A stretch of 64,000 nt of DNA, from positions 186,001 to 250,000 of the forward strand of contig JAQWNP010000006.1 in NCBI GenBank assembly GCA_029268515.1, written 5' to 3'. The stretch is from Phycisphaerales bacterium. Its GTDB lineage: Bacteria; Planctomycetota; Phycisphaerae; Phycisphaerales; SM1A02. This document shows positions 17,217 to 26,025 of this stretch, in pieces. How positions within the stretch are numbered: position 1 is the stretch's first letter; every line of letters starts with the position of its first letter. The translations under genes and the position numbers were made by a program. Below the pieces are notes generated by a model. That model did not search any database. It was not told the origin of the DNA and saw only the letters and a program-made list of their open reading frames with translations.

Positions 17217-18248
17217 ATGAGCGATCCCAAGCGTAGCACAATTCAATTGGTCGAAGAATTCCTGACCTATCTCTTCGATGAAAGGCATTTCAGTCCATAC
17301 ACAGCTAAATGCTATGGCGTCGATCTACGCCAATTTACAGAATATCTCACTGAAGAGCACAACATCACTGCCACTCTTGAGCAAGAGCAGGCTGCTTTCG
17401 AAACACATCGAATGGCGGCCGCGACCTCTCGCAAGAATAGTATTTCAGAATGTCAGACGATTACAGCAATTATTCTTCTTGGTGAAGTCAACACCATTAG
17501 GTCGTTTTTAGGCACTCTTGAACCCCACCAGTATGCCGCAGCAACGATGGCTCGAAAGATCGCTACTCTGCGATCCTTCCACCGCTGGATGGAAAAGTGC
17601 GGACTGATTGAGTCGAATCCCATGACCTTGGTTCGTTCTCCAAGACAAACAAAACGTTTGCCAAAAGCCATCGGAGTAGAACAGGTCGAGCAATTGCTTG
17701 CAGCACCAGATGACACAACCATACTTGGCTCTCGGGATCGATCCATTCTCGAAACACTCTACTCCACTGGTATTCGCGTGAGTGAATTGGTTGGCATCAA
17801 TATGGGCGATATAGATGCAGCTGGGCAATCTCTTATTGTTCGAGGCAAAGGGCGCAAGGAGCGCCTGGTACCGTTGGGTTCTCATGCCCTAACAGCTCTT
17901 CGAAAATACATCACCATGCTCATTGAATTCCGACGAAGTCACAATGATGAATCTGGTGCCCAAACGCCGCTCTTTATTAACAAACATGGAACGCGATTAT
18001 CGACGCGATCTGTTCGCCGTAAAGTCACGAAGTACCTGATACAAGTTGGTCTTGATCCTGATATCAGCCCACATACCTTGCGACATAGTTTCGCAACGCA
18101 TCTCCTTGATAATGGCGCCGATCTTCGATCTGTTCAAGAGCTACTGGGCCACCAGTCACTCTCAACAACACAAGTCTATACCCATCTGACTACACAACGC
18201 ATGCGTCGCAGCTATGACAGTGCTCATCCACGCGCAGAAGCAGGCTGA
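17217..18248 (+). CDS. Tyrosine recombinase of the XerC/XerD family
   Basis: A 343-residue site-specific recombinase. The N-terminal SAM-like domain (VEEFLTYLFDERHFSPYTAKCYGVDLRQF) holds an insertion of roughly 30-40 residues before LRSFHRWMEKCGL. The catalytic domain has Arg in TGIRVSEL, Lys in GKGRKERLVP, HTLRHSFATHLL (His and Arg), His in LLGHQSLSTTQVYTH and the nucleophile Tyr in the same stretch. The C-terminus HPRAEAG is that of Xer proteins. It most likely resolves chromosome dimers at dif; nothing nearby suggests a phage or integron. GAGG lies 9 nt before the ATG at 17217. Whether it is XerC or XerD cannot be decided here. Confidence 0.92.
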   Translation: MSDPKRSTIQLVEEFLTYLFDERHFSPYTAKCYGVDLRQFTEYLTEEHNITATLEQEQAAFETHRMAAATSRKNSISECQTITAIILLGEVNTIRSFLGTLEPHQYAAATMARKIATLRSFHRWMEKCGLIESNPMTLVRSPRQTKRLPKAIGVEQVEQLLAAPDDTTILGSRDRSILETLYSTGIRVSELVGINMGDIDAAGQSLIVRGKGRKERLVPLGSHALTALRKYITMLIEFRRSHNDESGAQTPLFINKHGTRLSTRSVRRKVTKYLIQVGLDPDISPHTLRHSFATHLLDNGADLRSVQELLGHQSLSTTQVYTHLTTQRMRRSYDSAHPRAEAG

Positions 18249-18299
18249 CAATAAGGCGAATGCGATCAATGTAAAAGCACGGCGAAAAGCCGATTTGAC

Positions 18300-18328
18300 C
18301 AGGGGCGTCTCTTCCGAGGGCGCCCCTG
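18300..18328. terminator. Hairpin between convergent genes (possible terminator)
   Basis: CAGGGGCG (18300-18307) pairs with CGCCCCTG (18321-18328) around a 13-nt loop, between the ends of the plus-strand recombinase and the minus-strand phosphatase. The T-run after it is weak (TCTTAT), so a bidirectional terminator is plausible but not proven. Confidence 0.5.
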
Positions 18329-18344
18329 TCTTATGGCAAGATCA

Positions 18345-20489
18345 CTACATCACCTTGATAACGACAAGCGTGACATCATCTTCTTGATTATGTTGACCTC
18401 GGAATTCATCGAGCTGAGTTGTGATGGCGATCGCAATTTGATCTGCCGAAGATTCAACTTGTGATCGAATGACGTCTCGCAGTCGATCTTTGCCAAACAT
18501 TTCACCATCGCTATTGCGAGATTCCCAGATGCCATCTGTACCAATAACAATAATCTGACCAGGCTTCCAACCAGACTCCGATGCTTCAGTAAATACCCAT
18601 TCACCATCAATACCCAAAGGGATGTCACTGCCACCGAGCTCATCAAAGCTATCTGTTTCAGGAGAGAAGCGTAGCATTGGATCATGTCCCGCACTCACCC
18701 ATCTCATTTCGCCAAGTTGTTTATTAATGACAAGAAAGAACAGTGTCATAAATCGACCACTTTGAGTGTCCTGGGCAAGCCGTGTATTAACCTGTCCCAT
18801 TACTTCGGCAAGACTGCCGGGCGCCGCGAGTCGTACACGCAGAGCGCCGCGAGCCGTTGCCATCAGTAAAGCGGCAGCAATACCATGGCCAGTCACATCA
18901 CCCACAGCAATGCCCAATATTCCCTCTCCAAGTTCCTTCAATTCAAGAAAATCGTAGTAGTCACCACCCGTCTCATCGCAGTACACACTCCGACCCGCAA
19001 TATCGAATCCACTCAGTTGCGGAGGCTCGCTAGGCAAGAGGTTCTGTTGAACCTCCATCGCAACCCCAAGCGCTTCACGAATACGCATGCGATCTCGCAA
19101 CTTTGGCACCATATCGTTAAAGACTGCTGCAAGTTCACCGACTTCGTCCGAAGTAGCAACCGATGCCCGTGCCTCAAGATCACCGACAGCAATCTTTTTT
19201 GCCACCGACACAAGATTGCTAATGGGCCGCGTGACTGATCGTGCGCACAAAAATGCCAGAACAACGACAATGATCATCAGAAAAACAAGAAACACAATAT
19301 TGCGCCAAGCGTGCCTGCTTACCTCATCAACGAGCCAACTCTGGATTTCATTCGCTTTCGACGCGACTATATTTGCTGGCACCTCAAGCAATAAGAAGGG
19401 GCCGCTATCAGTCATTGGCGCATACGCCCACAACAATTCCTCGCCACCAATATCTATCTTGCCTTTGCCAGACTGGCTGAGGCGCATCTGCCTAATCACT
19501 TCTGGAATGCCTGGTGATTGATCAGGATTGATATATGTCGGCTTCTGGATTTTTATCTCATCATTTATGGATTCAAGAACGGCTGACTTTTTTGCCACGA
19601 TTTCAAGCCGATCACCTATCACTTTATCTTTCACTGGATTGACAACCATGATTGATGCATATTCTTGCCATTCCGGAGGGATAGACAAACTCGCAAAAAA
19701 CTCTGTCAGAACGACATCACATGCAACAACACCGAGAATTGTGCCGTCCGTGAGCTTGATTGGATAGGTGAAACTTGACACCAACTTTCCGTTTGATGCA
19801 TCAATGTATGGATACGTGCGAGAAACACCTTTAGACTTTTTCCCCAGTTGGTACCAAGGGCGTTCTACGGGGTTGTAATCCTTGGGTAGATCAATATGCC
19901 CGGGAAAGTTCATGAACAGTCCATTTTCAAGCGACAAGATGTATCGATGCGCTAAATTGACATTGGCAGCCGTAGCAATACGAAGTGTCCAAAATGCATT
20001 TTTAAGGCGGCTGACTTCTAGATCAACTTCAGAACGAGCCAGGCCCAGTGGCACGTAAAAGACTGGCGCATCGGTGATCACCACTTGATTTGTTTTTTCA
20101 CCTGATTCACTGAGTTCGGAGTAACGTGGATCAGCGGCCATATCTTCAGGAACGACAACTCCATTACGAACATCGTCAGCATAGTATGAAGGCAGATCGC
20201 TATCTGACTCAACAGTGGAATCACTTTTATCCCATTCTTGTGACACTGCTTCTGACCAAGTCATCAGCGTCATATCAATCATTCCGATGTCAAGATGAAC
20301 CTCCTGAGCTAATGATGTTGCAAGTTCGGAAAGGTGCTGTTCTGCCGAAGTCGTGAGCTCCTTACGCAACTCCTTGGCAATACCCTGCCCACTTCGGCGC
20401 AGATCAAACAGTGTGTACCACATTGCAATGATAAGTGGCACCAAGGTAAGAACCACAAGAAGTGCTAGTAGTTTCCATCGGAGCGACAT
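18345..20489 (-). CDS. Membrane sensor phosphatase: Cache-HAMP-SpoIIE (PP2C-like)
   Basis: A 714-residue protein. An N-terminal membrane helix (LLALLVVLTLVPLIIAMWY) leads to a periplasmic region of about 340 residues with Cache/PAS-like text (RPWYQLGKKSKG, TYPYIDASNGKLVSSFTYPI). A second helix (IVFLVFLMIIVVVLAFLC) precedes a HAMP domain (RPISNLVSVAKKIAVGDLEARASV). The C-terminal SpoIIE/RsbU domain has GRSVYCDETGGDYYDFLEL, GDVTGHGIAAALLMA, SAGHDPMLRF and IGTDGIWESRNSDG, with metal-binding Asp residues intact. It should dephosphorylate Ser/Thr on STAS anti-sigma antagonists in response to an external ligand. A paralogue lies 74 bp upstream. Confidence 0.93.
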   Translation of the reverse strand: MSLRWKLLALLVVLTLVPLIIAMWYTLFDLRRSGQGIAKELRKELTTSAEQHLSELATSLAQEVHLDIGMIDMTLMTWSEAVSQEWDKSDSTVESDSDLPSYYADDVRNGVVVPEDMAADPRYSELSESGEKTNQVVITDAPVFYVPLGLARSEVDLEVSRLKNAFWTLRIATAANVNLAHRYILSLENGLFMNFPGHIDLPKDYNPVERPWYQLGKKSKGVSRTYPYIDASNGKLVSSFTYPIKLTDGTILGVVACDVVLTEFFASLSIPPEWQEYASIMVVNPVKDKVIGDRLEIVAKKSAVLESINDEIKIQKPTYINPDQSPGIPEVIRQMRLSQSGKGKIDIGGEELLWAYAPMTDSGPFLLLEVPANIVASKANEIQSWLVDEVSRHAWRNIVFLVFLMIIVVVLAFLCARSVTRPISNLVSVAKKIAVGDLEARASVATSDEVGELAAVFNDMVPKLRDRMRIREALGVAMEVQQNLLPSEPPQLSGFDIAGRSVYCDETGGDYYDFLELKELGEGILGIAVGDVTGHGIAAALLMATARGALRVRLAAPGSLAEVMGQVNTRLAQDTQSGRFMTLFFLVINKQLGEMRWVSAGHDPMLRFSPETDSFDELGGSDIPLGIDGEWVFTEASESGWKPGQIIVIGTDGIWESRNSDGEMFGKDRLRDVIRSQVESSADQIAIAITTQLDEFRGQHNQEDDVTLVVIKVM

Positions 20490-20562
20490 TTTGAAATCTC
20501 ACTTCTTTTTTATAAGACAATGACGAGCTTTCATCATTGCAGTAAAGACTTGTGCCTAACCA

Positions 20563-22641
20563 TTAAAGAACCTTAACAACCACAACTGTCACATCATCTT
20601 TAAGAGATTCCTCTCCGATGAATTCCTGGACTGCCTCATAGATATTCACACGGATTTCCTCAGCGGTTTTGTGTGCATTACTCTTTATGGATTTTTCAAG
20701 ACGTTCTCTACCAAAAACATCGCCATCACTGCCAACGGCTTCCCAAACCCCATCTGTAGCCAGCACAATCACTGTACCAGGCTCAGGAAGAGCACGTTTA
20801 TGCGTTGTAAACGTAGCAGTTCCATCAATACCAATTGGAATGTCACCACCGTCTAGAGTGCCCATCTGATCGCTGACAGGATCGTATATACATGGCGAGT
20901 CATGCCCTGCAGACACCCACTTTATTTCCTTCTTCACTTGATCTATTTTGAGCGCATAAAGAGTCATAAACTGCCCAGCGACTTCGTTGGCCGCCAGGTA
21001 GCGATTCGTATCTTCAAAAATTTTCTCCATTGATCGATCAAGTCTAAATTGAAGATGTAATGCTGCACGAATTGAGGTCACAATAAGAGCTGCAGAAACA
21101 CCATGACCTGTTACATCACCAATGATGACGACACAGCCTCCACCGACAATATTGTCCCCCGTGAGGAAGTCATAGTAATCTCCACCTGTTTCATCACAAT
21201 AAACACTGGTGCCAGCAAGATCTAACCCAGGAACACTGGGCGGCTTTTCTGGCAAGAGGCGAGCTTGCACTTCATGGGCCAACTCTAAAGATTGCTTCAT
21301 ACGCAACTGGTCGCGTAAGCGAGGTACCATGTCATTAAATGCTGCTGCCAATGAACTGAGTTCACCACTACATCTCACATCGGCTCGTGCATCAAAATCA
21401 CCACCAGCAACCTTGTCAGCAGCCCGTGAAAGCGCAAGTATTGGACGACTTATGGTACGTGATCCGACAACTGCGGCAATAACAAGTGCGATGAGCAATA
21501 TCACAACAATGACACCCCCGACCAGCAACTGCTCGCTCATTTCACTCTCAATCATCGCAGCCACTTCTTGACCTTCTTTGAAAACCGTTGACTCTGGTAC
21601 CACGATAAACAAATAGGTTCCAAAACTATCGAGCGAAGTATAGGACCAGAAACTCAGCACGCCGGCGATCGGGACCTTTGCAACACCAGAGGAACTTTCA
21701 GCGAGGTGCTTAAAGACGCCTGCCCAAGGCCCCATCTCATTTGTCTCCTCGATAATCTCATTTAATGGAGTTGCCCAGCTGGCGGCGCCCTTTTTTTGCT
21801 GAGCAAGCACCTTCAGTTTTTGTAATCCATCGGGATCCATTTGATGGCGTACTAGTGCAATTGTTGCGTCCTCTTTTAAGTGACCAGGTAACCGAACTTC
21901 GCCGAGCAACTCTGTTAAGCCCAGCTCAATACCAACCACACCATTAGAAGTCACGTTCGTAGAAGGAAGCTTCTGAGAAAAACTCGCGACAACTTCGGAT
22001 GAAGCTGCGTCGACATAAGTTCCAACCTCAACCGCCCTATTGGCACTACGACCTTCGATGTACCAAGGCCGTGTAAAGAAATCATAGTTGGCTGGCATAT
22101 CGCCTCTGTCTGGATAGTAGAACATGATTCCATCCGACAAACCCACATTGAAGGTGTAAACAAAATTGCCAACTTTTTCCGTCAACTCTTGAAGTGGATG
22201 AACAAGAGATGCTAGAGATTGAATCTGTGACTGCATTGAGTCACTATCAACACCCTTGCCTAAATAAATAGCACCCTTCAACAACTCTTCATCTTTGCTC
22301 AAATCTGGCGTAACAGAAGATGGGTCACTTGCTTTGTAAATAACAACATCATTGAGTGAAGAAATATCACCATTATTATTACTAAGTGATCGGACAACTC
22401 CAACACGAAGAATTTCTAAGATAAGTCGTGCCCGATCATATCGATCATGTACAACTTCAGACAGAAATCTCGAAGACTCTGATAGCTGCATACTGGTATC
22501 TTCGATCAACCGCTGCCGCACTTTCGCTGCAACATTCGCGCCCACATCTTTAATAGACAGACGCGCTCCCAACGTCAGTACCACGATGGGCACAACAGAT
22601 AAGCAGAGCAGTATGATCAGTATTTTCCAGGCAATCCGCAT
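20563..22641 (-). CDS. Second Cache-HAMP-SpoIIE phosphatase, tandem paralogue
   Basis: A protein of about 692 residues with the same plan as its neighbour: membrane helix (ILIILLCLSVVPIVVLTLG), Cache-like periplasmic part (FFTRPWYIEGRSANRAVEVG, TYVDAASSEVVASFSQ), second helix (LLVGGVIVVILLIALVIAAVVG), HAMP, then SpoIIE (GTSVYCDETGGDYYDFL, GDVTGHGVSAALIVT, SAGHDSPCIY, LATDGVWEAVGSDG). The periplasmic parts have diverged far more than the catalytic parts, suggesting the copies sense different signals while sharing targets. The ATG at 22641 is chosen over a TTG at 22653; GGAA lies upstream. Confidence 0.92.
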   Translation of the reverse strand: MRIAWKILIILLCLSVVPIVVLTLGARLSIKDVGANVAAKVRQRLIEDTSMQLSESSRFLSEVVHDRYDRARLILEILRVGVVRSLSNNNGDISSLNDVVIYKASDPSSVTPDLSKDEELLKGAIYLGKGVDSDSMQSQIQSLASLVHPLQELTEKVGNFVYTFNVGLSDGIMFYYPDRGDMPANYDFFTRPWYIEGRSANRAVEVGTYVDAASSEVVASFSQKLPSTNVTSNGVVGIELGLTELLGEVRLPGHLKEDATIALVRHQMDPDGLQKLKVLAQQKKGAASWATPLNEIIEETNEMGPWAGVFKHLAESSSGVAKVPIAGVLSFWSYTSLDSFGTYLFIVVPESTVFKEGQEVAAMIESEMSEQLLVGGVIVVILLIALVIAAVVGSRTISRPILALSRAADKVAGGDFDARADVRCSGELSSLAAAFNDMVPRLRDQLRMKQSLELAHEVQARLLPEKPPSVPGLDLAGTSVYCDETGGDYYDFLTGDNIVGGGCVVIIGDVTGHGVSAALIVTSIRAALHLQFRLDRSMEKIFEDTNRYLAANEVAGQFMTLYALKIDQVKKEIKWVSAGHDSPCIYDPVSDQMGTLDGGDIPIGIDGTATFTTHKRALPEPGTVIVLATDGVWEAVGSDGDVFGRERLEKSIKSNAHKTAEEIRVNIYEAVQEFIGEESLKDDVTVVVVKVL

Positions 22642-22728
22642 CAGGTATTCCAACTCACTATGAGGTTGTCAGACATCCACAGGTTGGAAGTAATCATACC
22701 GCTCAGCAGCCAGATTCATGGCGGTATC

Positions 22729-23445
22729 TCATATTGAGTTCGTTAGCCCACCATCAACTCTGATACTTTGACCCGTCATATATGAAGATTCGTGCCCAAG
22801 TAAGAAACAGGCAACTTGAGCAATCTCATCAGCGGTGGCATAACGCGCCATGGGAATCGCATTAATCCTTGATTCTTCCTCTGGATAGGTGTCCACAAAC
22901 CCCGGCAATAACGAGTTCATTCGAATGCCTGACTTTGCATAACGATCTGCATAGAGCCTTGTATAGGCACCCAATGCCGCTCTTATTGCCGAAGACACGG
23001 GAAAATCCAGCGATGGTTCAATCGCGCCATATGCTGAAATATTAACAACAGAGCCCCCACCACTTTCAAGCATATGGGGTGTGATGAGCTTCGCCAGCCG
23101 TGTTACCGACAGAAGAACCAGATCCAAACCAGAGCGCCAGTCCTCATCATCGAGTTCAAGCAGTTCACCACTTGGAGGATGGCCCGTACTCACTACAAGT
23201 CCATCAATATGCCCCTCTAGTGCCATGGCTGCATCAACAAATCTAGACAGATCTTCTGGCTTGTCGATCGAGCCTCTCACGCCCACTCCGCCAAGCTCTT
23301 TACCCAACAACTCTACTTGTTCTGAACGAGCCAATAATACCACCCGATCACCTTGAGCAGCACAGCGCCGGGCGCAGGCAGCTCCGATTCCTCGGCTCGC
23401 AGCAGTTATAAGAATAACACGGGGACTATTATCTTTTCTTACCAT
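22729..23445 (-). CDS. Short-chain dehydrogenase/reductase family protein with altered active site
   Basis: A 238-residue Rossmann protein with the SDR cofactor motif (ITAASRGIGAACARR), VVSTGHPPSG in place of NNAG, and the C-terminal SSYMTGQSIRVDGGLTNSI common to FabG-like enzymes. The Ser of the catalytic set is present in VVNISAYGA, but the YxxxK motif reads SSAIR (in FPVSSAIRAAL): Tyr is replaced by Ser and Lys by Arg. Some SDR subfamilies have this substitution, and their chemistry is uncertain. The start at 23445 has AGGA 5 nt before it. It could be an altered reductase or a binding protein. Confidence 0.82.
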   Translation of the reverse strand: MVRKDNSPRVILITAASRGIGAACARRCAAQGDRVVLLARSEQVELLGKELGGVGVRGSIDKPEDLSRFVDAAMALEGHIDGLVVSTGHPPSGELLELDDEDWRSGLDLVLLSVTRLAKLITPHMLESGGGSVVNISAYGAIEPSLDFPVSSAIRAALGAYTRLYADRYAKSGIRMNSLLPGFVDTYPEEESRINAIPMARYATADEIAQVACFLLGHESSYMTGQSIRVDGGLTNSI

Positions 23446-23498
23446 CAAATTCCTGTGCCTAAAGAGCTTCTATAAATAAGTCTAATGAAATGGGATGT

Positions 23499-24035
23499 TT
23501 ACTCTTCTTGCTTCGTCATCACATCTGGCGTTGACGACAGACTCTCATCCTCTATCGCATCAGATTTTTCGACATCCGTATTGATACTACCTTGAAGTGT
23601 TACATCTTCGCGGCTCAGCAACTCATGAACGTGATGAAAATAAGCATCCCCCTCAATCTGCACATGCGCAGGAATTGAAAGGCCAACCGATGTGAAGGTC
23701 GCTATTGGTGGATCTCCATCGGGATTGAAAGAAATTTCAATATGCCAGGTACGCTCTTCACTCTGTGGAGGCATCCCCTCGTACTTACGCGTCCGCGCAA
23801 GCTCACGGTAGATCGCAATCTGATTCATCGATTTCTTGACCGTGACATCGTTGCTACGGACAAACCACTGTTTATCGAGAGGACGATCACTAAATTCGGG
23901 AGACTTAGCAACCGCCACCAGTGTCTTAAATACGACATCTGAAGAATGATCAGGAAAAGTTGAATAGACAGACGTGCAACCTGCTGTGATGACACACAAT
24001 ATGAGTGCAGATGCCATTCTTGTAATTCTGAACAT
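23499..24035 (-). CDS. Lipoprotein of unknown function
   Basis: A 178-residue protein with a clear lipoprotein signal (ASALILCVITAGCTSVY, lipid Cys near residue 21). The mature part reads VVFKTLVAVAKSPEFSDRPLDKQWFVRSNDVTVKKS, WHIEISFNPDGDPPIATFTSVG and VQIEGDAYFHHVHELL, a mixed alpha/beta order with an acidic Ser-rich tail. No family is recognised. The ATG at 24035 has AAGGAG 9 nt upstream; the longest open frame starts 16 codons earlier. It lies just downstream of acylphosphatase. Confidence 0.65.
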   Translation of the reverse strand: MFRITRMASALILCVITAGCTSVYSTFPDHSSDVVFKTLVAVAKSPEFSDRPLDKQWFVRSNDVTVKKSMNQIAIYRELARTRKYEGMPPQSEERTWHIEISFNPDGDPPIATFTSVGLSIPAHVQIEGDAYFHHVHELLSREDVTLQGSINTDVEKSDAIEDESLSSTPDVMTKQEE

Positions 24036-24051
24036 GCCTAAAGACTCCTTT

Positions 24052-24330
24052 TCAGAACTTGATCTTAAAGCCAGAGAGATCACCGCTCCAAGGCTCCTTC
24101 ATGGTCTGGACATCATGAACATAATCAGCTCTCGAATCACGAACAACCTGATCAAATGCACGAATGTCGGGCAATGCGCCCTCAACCACACACTCAACGC
24201 TTCCATCTTCGCAGTTTTTTACCCAGCCATGAATTGCAAAACTTTGAGCAAGCTCATTGACAGTGGCACGAAAACCAACACCCTGAACACGCCCTAAATA
24301 TTTGTATTTTCTACGTACTTGGTTCTGCAA
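24052..24330 (-). CDS. acyP: Acylphosphatase
   Basis: Hydrolyses acyl phosphates such as carbamoyl or 1,3-bisphosphoglycerate. The phosphate-binding motif GRVQGVGFRA is present with the catalytic Arg, followed by GWVKNCEDGSVECVVEG with the conserved Asn. The usual length of 90-95 residues fits a TTG start at 24330, which has GGAG 9 nt upstream; an ATG at 24390 would add 20 unrelated residues. It is in a minus-strand run with yebC upstream and a lipoprotein downstream. Confidence 0.88.
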   Translation of the reverse strand: MQNQVRRKYKYLGRVQGVGFRATVNELAQSFAIHGWVKNCEDGSVECVVEGALPDIRAFDQVVRDSRADYVHDVQTMKEPWSGDLSGFKIKF

Positions 24331-24403
24331 ATCTGACTGCTCCGATGAGAAACAACATTCATGATGATATTCGATAGTCACCGAAAGCAAGATCTCCAGC
24401 TTA

Positions 24404-25153
24404 TCAGTCTACATCGGCGCTCATCTCATCTGGGAACTCAGCGTTGGAGTAAACCTTCTGAACGTCGTCGTGATCTTCGAAAGCATCAATCAACTTGATG
24501 ATACGCTCAGCGGTGGACTTATCGCACGAGACTGTAGTTGTGGGAATCATTGTCACAGAAGCAGACTCAAATACCAGGCTTGCCGCCTCAAGTGCCTCTT
24601 TCACTGATAAGAATGACGCTGGCTCGCAAGTCACTTCCCAAATCCCCTCGGTCAATTCCACATCATCGGCACCAGCTTCAAGTGCCAATTCCATAAGCAC
24701 CTCTTCTTCGGTGCTTGATTCATCGATTAGTATTTGGCCCTTTGTTTCAAAACCAAAGGAAACTGCACCCGGCTTAGCCAAGTTTCCGCCATTGCGTTCG
24801 AACAGCTTTCGCAGCTCCGGCGCAGTTCGATTCACATTGTCCGTGAGGCAATCAACAATCACAGCGACACCGGAGGCCCCATAGCCTTCATAACGAACTT
24901 CCTCGTATGACTCACCTTCACCTGCAACCCCAGCACCCTTTTTGATTGCCTTTTCAATAGTATCCTTAGGCATATTCGCAGCCTTCGCTTCATCAATGGC
25001 ATAGCGGAGCGTCAGATTCATAGTGACATCACCGCCACCAGACTTTGCCGCCACAATGATCGCCCTCGAGCACTTTGACCATGCCTTCCCACGAACAGCG
25101 TCCTGCCTCGCTTTGCGATGCTTGATATTCGCCCATTTACTGTGGCCAGCCAT
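24404..25153 (-). CDS. yebC: YebC/PmpR-family protein
   Basis: A 249-residue protein with the family start MAGHSKWANIKHRKARQDAVRGKAWSK, then GGGDVTMNLTLRYAIDEAKAANMPKDTIEKAIKKG, YEGYGASGVAVIVDCLTDNVNRT and the C-terminal LIDAFEDHDDVQKVYSNAEF. Members of this group act as DNA-binding regulators or relieve ribosome stalling at proline runs; both are established for relatives and which holds here is open. GGAG lies 8 nt before the ATG at 25153. It is 53 bp from the lysine-tailed gene upstream. Confidence 0.95.
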   Translation of the reverse strand: MAGHSKWANIKHRKARQDAVRGKAWSKCSRAIIVAAKSGGGDVTMNLTLRYAIDEAKAANMPKDTIEKAIKKGAGVAGEGESYEEVRYEGYGASGVAVIVDCLTDNVNRTAPELRKLFERNGGNLAKPGAVSFGFETKGQILIDESSTEEEVLMELALEAGADDVELTEGIWEVTCEPASFLSVKEALEAASLVFESASVTMIPTTTVSCDKSTAERIIKLIDAFEDHDDVQKVYSNAEFPDEMSADVD

Positions 25154-25206
25154 CGGCAATTCTCCAAGTGCAGCCTGTCATTCCAAATCAATCAGCCCAT
25201 TGAGCA

Positions 25207-26025
25207 CTAGGCCGTCTTACGAGTCCCTGTCTTCTTGCGCCCAGAGGATACTGTTGAAGTCTTCTTAGTCGCGGCTTTCTTACTTACTGCCTTCTTACCA
25301 ACTGTTTTCTTGCTGACTGTTTTCTTACTTGCTGTTTTCTTCGCTGTTGTTTTTTTGCTTGTGGTAGTGCTCACTGGTTTCTTCCGCGTCACACGACGAG
25401 CTGCATTGCGTCGCTGTCGCTGCGCCTCGTTGTCGCTCCATCGCTGCAATTGCCCAGCAACTTCTAAATCTTGCTCAACTTTAATCTGCCGCGTTATCCA
25501 ATTCGTGATTTCCACCGGTTTTGCAGATGCATCTACCGCACTCTCTTCGACGAGTAATTCACGCAGCTGTTCATCAACCGGTATACCCCGGCCCTCATAG
25601 TGAAGTAACTGAATTCTTGAAGAGACGAATGAGACCATTCCCTCAAGTGTGTCTAAATAGATCTTGGTATCTTTCTTACCGAGACTCGATAATGATCCAA
25701 GCGTGACCTCATGCTCCCGCACATAAATGTCTCGCAACATCGCGCGAAGTCGACGAGCCCGCTCATCGGCCTTCGGATAATCTTCGCCAATAATGTCGAT
25801 CACATCATGCGCCAGCAAGACCCTGAGTTCGTTGTAGTCCACAACCGATTTCACGAGCTTATCGAATGCCGTGGTAGCGTCGCTAACCGTCGCCTCCCAA
25901 AGAAGGCTGGAGTAGATTAGGGTGGAAACCGGATCTCCATCAGAAGCTGGCGTTAGATCCTGTCCCTTTTCAAGCTTTTTTAGTAGCGCTCGGAATTTCT
26001 GGGCGCACGCTGCCGTGTTCTTCAC
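25207..26025 (-). CDS. HhH-glycosylase-like protein with lysine-rich histone H1-type tail
   Basis: A 272-residue protein. Residues about 1-190 look alpha-helical and follow, weakly, the order of the endonuclease III/HhH-GPD fold (DPVSTLIYSSLLWEATVSDA, GSLSSLGKKDTKIYLDTLEG, YEGRGIPVDEQLRELL). The Lys and Asp used for catalysis in that fold cannot be found. Residues about 205-272 are a basic tail of KKT/SKK repeats (TAKKTASKKTVSKKTVGKK and so on), like histone H1 or Hc1-type tails. The ATG overlaps the rbfA stop by 4 bp, so it is coupled to the nusA-infB-rbfA operon. DNA or RNA binding is likely; enzymatic activity is not expected. Confidence 0.6.
   Translation of the reverse strand: MKNTAACAQKFRALLKKLEKGQDLTPASDGDPVSTLIYSSLLWEATVSDATTAFDKLVKSVVDYNELRVLLAHDVIDIIGEDYPKADERARRLRAMLRDIYVREHEVTLGSLSSLGKKDTKIYLDTLEGMVSFVSSRIQLLHYEGRGIPVDEQLRELLVEESAVDASAKPVEITNWITRQIKVEQDLEVAGQLQRWSDNEAQRQRRNAARRVTRKKPVSTTTSKKTTAKKTASKKTVSKKTVGKKAVSKKAATKKTSTVSSGRKKTGTRKTA

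Noticed and set aside
25235-25600. Plus-strand frame with a Phe/Leu/Val-rich run that looks like a membrane protein
   Set aside because: It is the antisense of the Lys-Thr-rich tail of the minus-strand HhH-like gene.
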